This document shows positions 34,843 through 42,538 of a DNA stretch of 64,000 bases, piece after piece. The notes beneath the pieces were generated by a model that saw nothing but the letters and a program-made list of their open reading frames with translations, was not told the origin of the DNA and did not search any database. Position 1 is the first letter of the stretch. The number at the start of each line of letters is the position of its first letter. Source of the DNA: Sinosporangium siamense (GTDB lineage Bacteria; Actinomycetota; Actinomycetes; Streptosporangiales; Streptosporangiaceae); the NCBI RefSeq assembly GCF_016863435.1, contig NZ_BOOW01000038.1, positions 62,001 to 126,000 on the forward strand, given 5' to 3'. The position numbers were made by a program, and so were the translations under genes.

Positions 34843-36247
34843 CCACCTCCACCAGCCAGCTCAGATCGGCGGGCTGGCCGGCCTGCCGGGCCGGAAGATA
34901 GGCGAGGGACAGCAGGCCGAGCCTCGCCACGAGAAATCCGGAAAGGACCGGGGTGACGGCCAGGGCGGGCATCAGCGCCAGGAAGGCGAAGGCCAGCCCG
35001 TCATACCAGGGCAGGGCGTACGGCGCGGCCAGCAACCAGGCGATCACCACCGCGGCCGACACCTGCGCCGCGTAGAGCTCGCCCGCCGCCCGGGTCATCG
35101 CCTTCAGCAGGAGCCAGGCAAGCAGCACGAGCAGGAGCAGCGACCCCACCTGGATCCACGCGGTATAGGCACCCGGCCCGAAGACCGCCTGCAACGCCCG
35201 CTTGACCAGTTGCCACGGCGTCGCCAGCGACACCTGCCTGCTCGCCGCCTGCACCTGGTCGAGCGCGTGGCGGCCGGCGAGCGCGTATAGCGCGGCCACC
35301 GTGAGCACGGCCGAACCCGCCACCACGGCGAGCCGCCCCGGCCGGCGGCGCAGCTCCCAGGCGGGGCCGAGCGCCGCGATGCCGACGTTGACCTTGACGC
35401 CGATGCCCAGCCCGAGCAGCATGCCCGAGGCCACGTGCCGCCCCGCCGGGACCTCGGCCGGGCGGGCTGTGCCGTATGCCCCCGCTGCCGTCGCCGCCAC
35501 CACGCACATGATGGCGAGGGTGTCGGTGTGCATGCCCGCCGCCAGGTGGTAGACCAGGAGCGGGTTGGCCGCCCAGAGCAGCGTCGCGCGCCTGTCGCCG
35601 CCGGTGAGGCGGTGGATCAGCAGGGAGGTGCCGATGAAGGCGGCGGCGTTGACGAGCGCCAGCACGAAGACCGTCAGCCGCACGCTCTCCCCGCCCACGG
35701 CGCCGGCCAGCGCCTGCACGGCGGTCGCCATCGGGCCGTAGACGCTGGTCGTGCCGCGCCACTCCTCAACCGCGCCGGCCACCGGATCATGTGGCAGATC
35801 GTTGGCCGAGGTGGCGTAAGGGTCGAGCCCGAGGGTCACCATGCGGCCATATGCGGCGTAGTTCAGGTGGTCGGGCGATCCCGACGGCGGGAGAAACGCG
35901 AGCAGCGCAACCACCGCACTGCCGACCCCCAGAAACCACCGCGCACCAGGCAGATCCCCCCGCCTGTCCGCCACAAGCGCCGCACCGAGCCCCACCGTGC
36001 CCAGCACGATCGCCGCCGCCGCCATCGCCACCACGAGATGCCCCGAAGGCGCCACCTGCCACGAGTACGGCGGATGCCAGGAAGGCCCCGGCAACCCCGG
36101 CACCACAGCCGAAGGACCAAGTAGCCCGATCAACACCGTCACCAGGCCGGACGCCCCCATGGCGCCCACCGCGAACCACCCGAGCACCCCCCGCGGAGAA
36201 CGCCCGCCAAGCGCCCCGGCCACAGCGACCCCAGCCTCCCGCGTCAC
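34724..36247 (-). CDS. MptB-like membrane mannosyltransferase
   Basis: 507 residues from GTG 36247. About twelve to thirteen transmembrane helices with the GT-C type loop SPDHLNYAAYGRMVTLGLDPYATSANDL after the fourth or fifth helix. Similar to polyprenol-phosphomannose alpha-1,6-mannosyltransferases (MptA/MptB), which extend mannan cores of lipomannan-like glycolipids. The open frame runs another 100 codons upstream, but that part overlies decayed selA fragments and is unlikely to be translated. Start uncertain; GTG 36265 is possible. Confidence 0.75.
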   Translation of the reverse strand: MTREAGVAVAGALGGRSPRGVLGWFAVGAMGASGLVTVLIGLLGPSAVVPGLPGPSWHPPYSWQVAPSGHLVVAMAAAAIVLGTVGLGAALVADRRGDLPGARWFLGVGSAVVALLAFLPPSGSPDHLNYAAYGRMVTLGLDPYATSANDLPHDPVAGAVEEWRGTTSVYGPMATAVQALAGAVGGESVRLTVFVLALVNAAAFIGTSLLIHRLTGGDRRATLLWAANPLLVYHLAAGMHTDTLAIMCVVAATAAGAYGTARPAEVPAGRHVASGMLLGLGIGVKVNVGIAALGPAWELRRRPGRLAVVAGSAVLTVAALYALAGRHALDQVQAASRQVSLATPWQLVKRALQAVFGPGAYTAWIQVGSLLLLVLLAWLLLKAMTRAAGELYAAQVSAAVVIAWLLAAPYALPWYDGLAFAFLALMPALAVTPVLSGFLVARLGLLSLAYLPARQAGQPADLSWLVEVVRKQVVPALLLALTVAMVWWAWRAGARARTRPASAAPPR

Positions 36248-36375
36248 CCCGAAATTCCAGCACACCTCACCCAGTGGTCGCACCGCCCCACCCCAACCCC
36301 GCCGGCCCGGCACACAACCGATGCCCACCTTCGACATGGCCGAGCACAGCGGGCATAGCACGCAGCGAGGAAGGC

Positions 36376-36716
36376 GTCGAGCCCGACCGCCGCCCCGGCA
36401 GGCGCGCGCCGAGGACCGCGCGGGCATCCACCCCCACCTCGGCGAGAGCCTCGGCGCGTTCGCCGCTGGCGTCAGCTTGTCGACGCGCAGCGCCTGGGCC
36501 AAGGGATAGCCGAAGGCGCTCCACCAAGCCACCGCGGCCGCGAACGGCGGCACGGCCGAGCACGGCGGCAGGGCGGCGCGCCGGCGCCCAGCGGGAGAGG
36601 GCGTCGAGCGCGATCAACGCGCCGGGCAGGTGCACGCCGGGGCGGCCCCGCAGCCGACCGCGCCGGTGCTCTCGACCACCTGCGCGTTCACCTCCGCCAC
36701 GGCGAGGCGTACGGAG
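36376..36716 (-). pseudogene. Decayed, rearranged selA fragments
   Basis: Two adjoining stretches match the 3' half of the intact selA at 46961-48268. In the first (36376-36550) 22 nt at 36469-36490 equal selA 47317-47338, and flanking sequence keeps the RVDKL and CTCCACCA parts with internal deletions. The second (36553-36716) starts with 16 nt identical to 47055-47070 and covers the SelA C-terminus (CCGGTGCTCTCGACC at 36663 matches 47168). Frames are broken, so no protein is made. Same strand as selA but in altered order. Confidence 0.85.
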
Positions 36717-36908
36717 AGGTCAGAAGCGGACGAGGTCGCGCCGCAGCACCGCCACGAGGGCATGCGTCCAGGCCCGGCGACAGGCCCAGCCGGCCGCATC
36801 CGGCGTCCGGGCCCGGAGGTCAGGAGTGGACGAGGTCGCGCCGCGGCACCGCCACGACGGCATGTGGCCACGCCCGAGGACAGGCCCAGCCGGTCCCGGG
36901 CCCCGGGG
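36717..36908. repeat. Two ~95-bp tandem repeats copied from a gene end
   Basis: Units at 36717-36816 and 36817-36908 share most positions (GACGAGGTCGCGCCGC, ACAGGCCCAGCCGG). Each opens with GGTCAGAAGCGG or GGTCAGGAGTGG, a variant of GGTCAGGAGCGG at 36908, the stop region of the neighbouring glycosyltransferase gene. Confidence 0.8.
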
Positions 36909-36909
36909 G

Positions 36910-37683
36910 TCAGGAGCGGTTGAGTTTGTCGCGGACGCGGCTCATGCCTTCGGCGACGGCGGGTTCGCGCATGGCTAGAGCGCGGGCGACGTCGCGGAAT
37001 TGCCTGGCCCGGTGGAGTTGGGCGCGCCAGTCGGTGCCGGTGGCCCGGTGGGCCATGTCGACCTCGACTTCGAGGACACGGAAGCCCTGCCGTATGAGGT
37101 CGATGGTGAGGCCGGTCTCCACGCCGAAGCCGTGGGCGAGTGGCTGGGCGGCTTCGAAGGCGCTGCGGGTGAGGCAGCGCTGGCCGTTGAGCGGCTGGGT
37201 GGCGTCCCATCCGCAGGCGCGTTTGATGCCGTCGTGAGCGAGCTTGACGACGAAGCCGTGTCCGGCGAGTTTGACGCGGTTGGCGAAGTTCGCGATGGTC
37301 ATGTCGGCCCGGCCGGTGCGCACCGGTTCGATGAGCGCGGCGGCGGCCCGTGCCGTCTCGCCGAGGTCGGCGTCGAGAAACAGCAGGTGCCGGGCGCGTT
37401 CGCCGTCGAGGAGGCGCACGGCTTCGGCGCCGCTCTCCATGGCGGCGGCTTTGCCGCGGTTGCGGCTGTGGCGCACCACGCGCGCGCCCGCGGCTCTGGC
37501 CACCCGGCCCGTCTGGTCGGCGGACCCGTCGTCCACCACGACGACGAGGTCGACTCCGGGCAGCGCGTAGGCCGCCGTGACGGTGGCCGCGATGCGCTCC
37601 CCTTCGTCCTTGGCCGGAATGACGACCGCGGTGTCGGCGCGCGCCGCGGGCTCCGCCGCCGGCGGGACGACCGGTTCACTCAT
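36910..37683 (-). CDS. Family 2 glycosyltransferase
   Basis: 257 residues. GT-A fold: AVVIPAKDEGERIAATV, VVVDDGSADQT, and the metal-binding motif FLDADLGE, then TGTDWRAQLHRARQFRDVARAL. Close in pattern to glucosyl-3-phosphoglycerate synthase-like enzymes, without the length of GpgS. It transfers a nucleotide-sugar to an unidentified acceptor. The start overlaps the STAS gene stop (ATGA), so it is translationally coupled to that gene. Its 3' end has spawned tandem copies downstream. Confidence 0.85.
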   Translation of the reverse strand: MSEPVVPPAAEPAARADTAVVIPAKDEGERIAATVTAAYALPGVDLVVVVDDGSADQTGRVARAAGARVVRHSRNRGKAAAMESGAEAVRLLDGERARHLLFLDADLGETARAAAALIEPVRTGRADMTIANFANRVKLAGHGFVVKLAHDGIKRACGWDATQPLNGQRCLTRSAFEAAQPLAHGFGVETGLTIDLIRQGFRVLEVEVDMAHRATGTDWRAQLHRARQFRDVARALAMREPAVAEGMSRVRDKLNRS

Positions 37684-38087
37684 CCCTTCGGCTCCGCCGT
37701 CAGCAGCTCCTCCGGGACGGCGTCATGCACGGTGAACACCGAGTCGAGTCCCGTGACCTGGAGAATCTTGCGTACGGCGGGGCGAGGCGCGGCCACCTCC
37801 AACGCGCCCCCGCGTTCCTTGAGGCGCTTGAGCGCGGACAGCAGCACGTTCATGCCGGTCGAATCGCAGAAGTCCACTGCGGACATGTCGATGACGACCC
37901 TCGTGGGGCCTTCCTGCAAGAGCCTGGTGAACTCCGACTGCAGGCGGGGCGCCGTGTAAAGGTCGATTTCACCGGCGATGGCCATGACGGCATGGTCGGC
38001 GTGTGTTCGAGTCGAGACCTTGAGCTCCACAGCGGGCACACTAGCGCCGCTTAGGCCCTGGGTCACGTTCTCCGGCAGAACAGGCAT
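37680..38087 (-). CDS. STAS-domain anti-sigma factor antagonist
   Basis: About 135 residues from ATG 38087. One STAS domain: ADHAVMAIAGEIDLYTAPRL, VVIDMSAVDFCDSTGMNVLL with the phosphorylatable Ser in DSTGM, and GALEVAAPRPAVRKILQVTGL. Such proteins bind anti-sigma kinases of the RsbW/SpoIIAB type; an RsbW-like ATPase is encoded at 51.4-51.9 kb. The start is uncertain; GTG codons nearer the domain are possible. Overlaps the glycosyltransferase gene. Confidence 0.85.
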   Translation of the reverse strand: MPVLPENVTQGLSGASVPAVELKVSTRTHADHAVMAIAGEIDLYTAPRLQSEFTRLLQEGPTRVVIDMSAVDFCDSTGMNVLLSALKRLKERGGALEVAAPRPAVRKILQVTGLDSVFTVHDAVPEELLTAEPKG

Positions 38088-38273
38088 CCTGTGGAGTCGT
38101 CGGCCTTTTGTCCCCGGTTTCGGCTCCATGGAAACCCTGAGTACGCAAAACTTGACAGTATGCGACTCCGGCCTGGCCGGAAAGGGGGGAATGGCCTGAA
38201 TGCTCAGTCTTCGCCGTCGGGTGCCGCACTCACCCGGCGTGTCTGAGGCAGGGCCACCAGGCCAGAAGTCAAA

Positions 38274-38654
38274 ATGATCAATGACCTGCCCGAGGAAGAT
38301 CCCCAGCGCCGCGCGATGCGCGAGTGGCTGGAATCTGTCGTGATCCGCACGGAAAAGTCAACTTCATGGCACAACGAAGCCGAACGGTTGCAACCCCTCG
38401 TCAACCGTGAGGGCTATGTCCCAGTTCACACGCGATTGTCGGTCGAAGATCTCGAATTCCTGAAGGACGCCCGGGAGGATCTCCTGGGCTTCGCCGAGTT
38501 CGGCCTGCGAATGCTGGATCTGCACCAGCCGCGCGACGCGGGCGGCATCACCAGTGATTCCGCTCACCCCATCCAGCGCTGCCGCAGTTGTATGTGGCGC
38601 TGGCCCTGCCCAACGTTCCGCGCCATGGGCGAGACCTTCCACACCTGCTGGTGA
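38274..38654 (+). CDS. Hypothetical protein with CRSCMWRWPC motif
   Basis: 126 residues from ATG 38274. The N-terminal 75 residues are helical and charged (DPQRRAMREWLESVVIRTEKS), and the C-terminus has three cysteines in CRSCMWRWPCPT, which could bind metal. No family recognised, although the motif looks conserved in actinobacteria. The ribosome binding site is weak. Stands alone between STAS and the convergent lipoprotein gene. Confidence 0.6.
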   Translation: MINDLPEEDPQRRAMREWLESVVIRTEKSTSWHNEAERLQPLVNREGYVPVHTRLSVEDLEFLKDAREDLLGFAEFGLRMLDLHQPRDAGGITSDSAHPIQRCRSCMWRWPCPTFRAMGETFHTCW

Positions 38655-38778
38655 GCCTGTCTCACCTCATACCGCGACCCCCTCGGTCGGCCGTGCGGGC
38701 GACCTGATTTCGATCACCCGCACCGGCCGACCCGCAGCTTGACACACGCCCTCAGGCCGTTTTTGCCCTCCGGGACCT

Positions 38779-39357
38779 CTATCTGCCGATGTGGACGGTG
38801 ATGCGGGCGGTGCCCGCAGTGCCGATCGCCGTCACCTCCCAGCAGCCGCTGGCAGGAATCTCGATCCCCATGGGCAGCGGACCGGGCAACCCCTCCGCGG
38901 TGGGGGCCGCCGAGGCGACGCCCGCTCCTTGGGTGCCGGCCACGCCGCGTACGGTGACCTCAGGCGACTTGGCGCCGTCCACCCACAGCGGGAACTTGCC
39001 GCGGTAGACCGCGCCGGACTTCTCCACCCGCTCGCCCCATCTGCCGCCTTCCGCGGCGATGAACCACACGTCACCCTCCCCCACCCCGTAGAGCAGGTTT
39101 TTGGCGATCATGGCCTTCGGCACGTCGCGGGTGGCCTTGATCCGGTCGTCGCATCGCGGATCGGCGGGCTTCGCCGTAACGCTTGACGCCGGACCGGCGG
39201 CTTGTGCATCGCTCGGCGCCGAGTCGGTGCGGGGGGTGGCGCCGACCGACTCGGCGGAACCGATGACCTCGGTTGACGAGCAGGCGACGGCGGTGCCGCA
39301 GGCCATGAGCGTCAACCCTGCGGCAGTCGTGCGCCGCGCGACATCAAATATGCGCAT
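38779..39357 (-). CDS. Lipoprotein, last gene of the Mau-like operon lineage
   Basis: 192 residues from ATG 39357. Signal peptide with lipobox region LTLMACGTAVACSS, an Ala/Pro/Asp linker, and a beta-rich domain (DDRIKATRDVPKAMIAKNLLYGVGEGDVWFIAAEGG and so on) that I do not recognise. Its start codon overlaps the 3' end of the decayed membrane gene at 39369-39830, mirroring the layout at 40232-40250, where a lipoprotein 5' remnant overlaps the intact membrane gene. It therefore descends from an operon in which the lipoprotein followed the membrane protein. Confidence 0.75.
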   Translation of the reverse strand: MRIFDVARRTTAAGLTLMACGTAVACSSTEVIGSAESVGATPRTDSAPSDAQAAGPASSVTAKPADPRCDDRIKATRDVPKAMIAKNLLYGVGEGDVWFIAAEGGRWGERVEKSGAVYRGKFPLWVDGAKSPEVTVRGVAGTQGAGVASAAPTAEGLPGPLPMGIEIPASGCWEVTAIGTAGTARITVHIGR

Positions 39358-39368
39358 AAACACTTAGT

Positions 39369-39830
39369 ATTAGCGCCGCGGGAAGCGCGGCCAATAGCGG
39401 TGAGCCCGGCGGCCTGAACGATTCTCAGCATGGCCGGTCCGGCGGGCCCTGCGCTTTTGACAAGATCTTCTATGGTGACGGCAGCCCCGAACGAAATCCC
39501 GTAGGCGAGACCGCTCCATCGCGGTGCCACATTGAGGAATGCGCTCAGCCGCGGCACCCATGACGTGCACGACACCCGGAAAGCGCTCCAAATCGTGTCT
39601 GTGTCGAGGCCCCACATCAATGGGGTCGACTTCCCAGAGCGGCCCCTTGGTGAGCCGGCGATTTGGCGGTCTGGCGTTTAGGACCGATCGAATAGATTTT
39701 ATGCCATATCGCCCGGATGTCCACGCCGATCGCGACGAGGGTCCCCGCGACGCATATGGCGAGAGCCGTACTCCGTGGAAGTTGTGCCGCCGTGACCGAT
39801 CCCACCCGAGGGCCGCCGCAAAACATGCGC
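39369..39830 (-). pseudogene. Decayed copy of the TGA-containing membrane gene
   Basis: Conceptual translation in two frames matches the intact gene at 40232-40924. VGSVTAAQLPRSTALAICVA and YSIGPKRQTAKSPAHQG lie in one frame, then TIWSAFRVSCTSWVPRLSAF and MLRIVQAAGLT in another. At least two frameshifts and a small internal deletion are evident. The first ~60 residues of the intact gene, including the TGA, are missing. Confidence 0.9.
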
Positions 39831-39886
39831 CGGCGCCGGCGGCGGGCGAAGGGGGCCTGCCAGGCAACCGGGGAGGCACAGGACGA

Positions 39887-39981
39887 TGGCGGAGGCGGAG
39901 GGGAATCGAACCCGCCACGCCGAAAGACTCGGCGTCACCGGTTTTGAAGACCGGGGGGCCACCAGGCACCCATTCGCCTCC
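39887..39981 (-). tRNA. tRNA-Sec (TCA), second copy, possibly decaying
   Basis: Minus strand: 5' GGAGGCGA, anticodon TCA in CTTCAAA with a perfect five-pair stem (CCGGT/ACCGG), a long variable arm (ACGCCGA/TCGGCGT), T-loop TTCGATT and encoded GCCA. Compared with the copy at 45064-45159 the T-stem has a C-C mismatch (GCGGG with CCCCT) and the variable stem is one pair shorter. The eighth acceptor pair is mismatched in both copies. It may be inactive. Confidence 0.85.
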
Positions 39982-40080
39982 TCGAGCGGACCGCACGGCG
40001 CTCCGCGGGGAGTGGCACGAGGAGGATAGTACTCAGCGCGGGCGGTGCCGTACGACCTCCAGCAGTGAGACCTCCGGACA
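39982..40080 (-). pseudogene. Remnant of selB 3' end and flank
   Basis: This segment matches 45160-45258, the tRNA-Sec flank and the last codons of selB, at about 80% (CGGACCGCACGGCGC, GCACGAGGAGGATA, GCCGTACGA, AGTGAG). The rest of selB is absent. Confidence 0.8.
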
Positions 40081-40107
40081 GGCGTCGCATCGGGCCACTA
40101 GGGGTTC

Positions 40108-40250
40108 CGCCGAGCCGGGCGGCGGGGTGTCGCCGACCGGCTCGGCGGAGCCGACTCAGGTCGCCGAGCGGGCGACGGCCGCGTCGCAGGCCCAGAAGAA
40201 CGGGCCTGCGACCGTCGATCGCCCCACGACATCAGGTGTTCGCATAAACA
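40108..40250 (-). pseudogene. Remnant of the lipoprotein gene 5' end
   Basis: Matches 39220-39363 of the intact lipoprotein gene (GCCGACCGGCTCGGCGGA, GAGCGGGCGACGGC, ACGACATC, GCATAAACACT). The signal-peptide region is scrambled by substitutions and indels and the 3' two thirds are missing. It abuts the selB remnant, marking the join of a tandem duplication. Confidence 0.8.
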
Positions 40251-40924
40251 CTGAGGATTAGCGCCGCAGGAAGTGCAGCCAATAGCGTGAGACCGGTGGC
40301 CTGGACGATTCTCAGCATCCCCGGCATGGCGGACTCGGTGCTTTTGGCGAGGTTTTCCATGATGACCACGGCCAGCAGGGGCACTCCGAAGGAAAGCCCG
40401 TAGACAAGACCGCTCCACTGCGGAGCGACATTGAGGAGCGCGCTCAGCAGCAGCACCCATGACGTGCACGACACGCGGAAGGTGCTCCAGATCATCCCGG
40501 TGTCGAGACCCCACATCAGCGGGGTGAGCCACCATGGGCGGCCCTCCTGATGGGCCAGTGATTTAGCGGTCTGACGCTTTAGACCGATCGAATAGGTGTT
40601 GTTCCGTATCGCATGGAAATCGACGCCGATCGCGATGAGTGTCGCGGCGACGCATATGGCGATGGCCGTATCGCGTGGAAGATATGCCGCCGTGACGGAT
40701 CCCACCTGGTGGATCAGCGCCACAAAGAACCCCGCCATCGCGATGTGCCCGAGCGCCAGTATGCCCGCGAACCGGATGGCGCTGCGCCGATGGCTTTCAG
40801 AATCCCCTTGCACGAAGGGGCGGATCACTCCGACGAAGGAGCGGCCTCAAGGGCTGAACAACTGCGCGAAACCGGCTATGGACGCGATGCTTACCGTCCA
40901 GATGCCGATGAGTTCAAGCGGCAT
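40232..40924 (-). CDS. Membrane protein with in-frame TGA (candidate selenoprotein)
   Basis: The frame opens at ATG 40924, 7 nt after the stop of the MauA-like gene and directly behind AGGGGAA. It encodes one hydrophobic helix (MPLELIGIWTVSIASIAGFA, then QLFSP), meets TGA at 40847-40849, and continues GRSFVGVIRPFVQGDSESHR with about four more helices for 230 codons in total. The coding character is the same on both sides of the TGA. The only alternative start after it, GTG 40828, has no ribosome binding site. A hairpin CCCCUU/AAGGGG with loop CGUGC begins 26 nt after the UGA. With tRNA-Sec, selB, selA and selD nearby, Sec insertion is possible; a nonsense mutation is the alternative. Function unknown. 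Confidence 0.6.
40804..40820 (-). promoter_or_regulatory. Candidate bacterial SECIS-like hairpin
   Basis: In the mRNA, CCCCUU (40820-40815) pairs perfectly with AAGGGG (40809-40804) around loop CGUGC. The loop begins 32 nt after the UGA, and G is its second base. Position, stem length and loop fit the general pattern of bacterial SECIS elements; SelB recognition is untested. A second hairpin (CGCUCC/GGAGUG) starts 3 nt after the UGA. Confidence 0.4.
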
Positions 40925-40931
40925 GGTTCCC

Positions 40932-41312
40932 CTACAAGCGATACCAGATGGAGCAGGGCCAGGGGCCCTGATAGCAGCTAGGCCCGCCGGAGCATTCGCC
41001 GCAGGCGTAGGTGTAGCCGCCGGAGACGCACGTCCAATACGTCTTGTAGTAGCCGGGTGGACAGGTGTAGGAACTGGGCGATCCCGAATAGGAGCACCGG
41101 GTGCAGCTCGCGAGGTAGCAGCACGGCGAGCCTAGGCAGTCGGCCGCCGCCCGCGCCGGGTTCAGCAGCGTGGCGAGCCCGGCGACGAGGGCCGAGGCCG
41201 AGGCGAGCAGCATGTTGCGGCGGCCTTTGCCCTCTCTTTCGCCGCCGACGTCGATCTCCGAGATGTCGACGTCGGCGCTGGCACGCTCGACGCACTCAAG
41301 GGTGGTGCTCAT
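40932..41312 (-). CDS. Small Tat-exported Cys-rich protein, MauA-like
   Basis: 126 residues. A long charged leader ends in a twin-arginine signal (GKGRRNMLLASASALVAGL, residues 28-46). The mature part has 11 cysteines in about 70 residues. The layout resembles the methylamine dehydrogenase light chain: SPCCYLASC, CPPGYYKTYWTC with Trp93, then GPWPCSIW with Trp118 and Trp123. In MauA two tryptophans become the TTQ cofactor, and the family has six disulfides. It is shorter than MauA and no large subunit (MauB) or MauG is present, so activity is unknown. Its start overlaps the MauD stop (ATGA). Confidence 0.7.
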   Translation of the reverse strand: MSTTLECVERASADVDISEIDVGGEREGKGRRNMLLASASALVAGLATLLNPARAAADCLGSPCCYLASCTRCSYSGSPSSYTCPPGYYKTYWTCVSGGYTYACGECSGGPSCYQGPWPCSIWYRL

Positions 41313-41902
41313 ACCCGGATGGTCCCTTCTTTGGCATATTTCAAGGGCTGGGGTTTCAAGGACTGAGGTTTCAAGGGCTGAGGCAGCGTCCGCGCGGACA
41401 GCAGCGGCTCAAGCTGCCGGTAAGAGGGCACGGTCTGCGCAAGAGCGGCCTCGCCGGACTGATAGAGCACCATGGACGGGGTGACGGTGATCCCAAGCCC
41501 CTCGGCGATGCGCCCGCCGACGTCGACCGTGACGCGCTCGGCGGAGATGCCCGACGTGGCGAGCCAGGCCAGGCCCTCCTCCACCGTGCGAGCGTGTTCC
41601 ATCACCACCCACACCGACGCCGTGGAGGCCGATCTCAGACCGTCGGCGATCGTACGGCACGTGGTGCAGGTGGTGGAGAGGAACAGCACGACCAGGTGGT
41701 TCTCCCTGTCGAGCGCCTGCGGGAGGCCGACGCTCGACGGGAGAAGTGAGCGCTCCCGGGGAAGCGGCAGGGGTTCGGGGGTGTCCTCCAGTTTGATCTT
41801 GGTGCGTATCAGTTCAAGGGTGCGAAACTGATCGATGAGGGCGAGCAGGCAGACGGCAGTCAGAAGGCAGAGCACTCCGACGACCACCCAGAGAAAGATC
41901 AT
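41309..41902 (-). CDS. MauD-like membrane-anchored thioredoxin-fold protein
   Basis: 197 residues. One N-terminal helix (MIFLWVVVGVLCLLTAVCLL) anchors an external thioredoxin-like domain with active site CTTC (in LFLSTTCTTCRTIADGL) and cis-Pro segment VTPSMVLY. MauD is needed for disulfide formation in the methylamine dehydrogenase light chain. It overlaps both neighbours (TGATG and ATGA), so it is coupled to the Tat protein and the MauA-like gene. The C-terminus has a PLKPQSLKPQ repeat. A paralog lies at 42968-43531. Confidence 0.85.
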   Translation of the reverse strand: MIFLWVVVGVLCLLTAVCLLALIDQFRTLELIRTKIKLEDTPEPLPLPRERSLLPSSVGLPQALDRENHLVVLFLSTTCTTCRTIADGLRSASTASVWVVMEHARTVEEGLAWLATSGISAERVTVDVGGRIAEGLGITVTPSMVLYQSGEAALAQTVPSYRQLEPLLSARTLPQPLKPQSLKPQPLKYAKEGTIRV

Positions 41903-42420
41903 CAGGCGGCTCGGGTGGCCAGGACCTGCGCGGTCGGCAGCTCAGTGTCGAGCAGGCACACCCGCAGCCGCGTGTTCGCCTGCCCGTCAAGGAGCGCGGT
42001 CGCCGCGATCCGCTGCCCGTCCACACTGAAGCCGCCGCCGGGAAGCGCCTTGGCCACGCCCGTCACCCAGTGGCAGACCGGGACGGCGGCGACCGCCTTG
42101 CCCGGCCAGCTGTCCACCACGCTCACGAGGTCGCCTGGACGCGGCACGAATCCCGCGGGGAACCCCACCAGAGGCACCTGCTCCGCCGTGCGCACGGCCT
42201 GCACCCCCGCCGCGGAGGCGGGCGCGTCGACCACGAGCCGAGCGCCGTCGACTTTGACCACCCGGGCGAGATCGGCCCGCCCGCCGGCCGCGGCAGGCGG
42301 AGCCGCCGCGCTCGCGGCGTTGGCGGTCGCGTTGATCCCGGTGGCCGCCGCGGCGGCCGCGGCCGCCACCGCTCCCGCTCTCAACGCCTTACGGCGGGAG
42401 AACGATCGTTCTTTGTCCAC
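41902..42420 (-). CDS. Tat-exported beta-domain protein of the Mau-like cluster
   Basis: 172 residues from GTG 42420 behind a strong GGAGGAAGG. The twin-arginine signal is FSRRKALRAGAVAAAAAAAA. The mature part is beta-rich (VVKVDGARLVVDAP, VPLVGFPAGFVPRPGDLVSVV, VCHWVTGV) and resembles the first beta domain of the Cys-rich protein at 5879-6847. Two cysteines only. No enzyme motif seen. First gene of the unit leading to MauD, MauA-like and the TGA-containing membrane protein. The open frame continues upstream to 42627 but lacks a comparable ribosome binding site. Confidence 0.7.
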   Translation of the reverse strand: MDKERSFSRRKALRAGAVAAAAAAAATGINATANAASAAAPPAAAGGRADLARVVKVDGARLVVDAPASAAGVQAVRTAEQVPLVGFPAGFVPRPGDLVSVVDSWPGKAVAAVPVCHWVTGVAKALPGGGFSVDGQRIAATALLDGQANTRLRVCLLDTELPTAQVLATRAA

Positions 42421-42459
42421 GAACCTTCCTCCATCATGCGTCGCGAAATGAACCTCGAT

Positions 42460-42484
42460 GTTCGGCGGTAATTGGGCGCCGAAC
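42460..42484 (-). promoter_or_regulatory. Leader hairpin upstream of the Tat/MauD/MauA unit
   Basis: GTTCGGCG (42460-42467) and CGCCGAAC (42477-42484) form a perfect 8-bp stem with a 9-nt loop, 40 nt upstream of the start codon. Confidence 0.5.
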
Positions 42485-42516
42485 GGACTCTTCGCACTCC
42501 TTTCTTTCTCGGGGTT

Positions 42517-42538
42517 ATCACATCCCACCTGAGGATGC
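42517..42538 (-). promoter_or_regulatory. 22-bp shared element, copy 1
   Basis: ATCACATCCCACCTGAGGATGC (22 nt span; plus-strand core CCACCTGAGGATGC) agrees at 20 of 22 positions with 44907-44928. Both copies lie upstream of Mau-like transcription units in the same orientation. The palindrome GGTAAG-A-CTTACC follows at 42582-42594. The gap 42421-42967 holds no convincing gene. Confidence 0.55.

Noticed and set aside
36248-36553. N-terminal extension of the MptB-like mannosyltransferase
   Set aside because: The open frame there lies over decayed selA fragments and its translation is not like the family.
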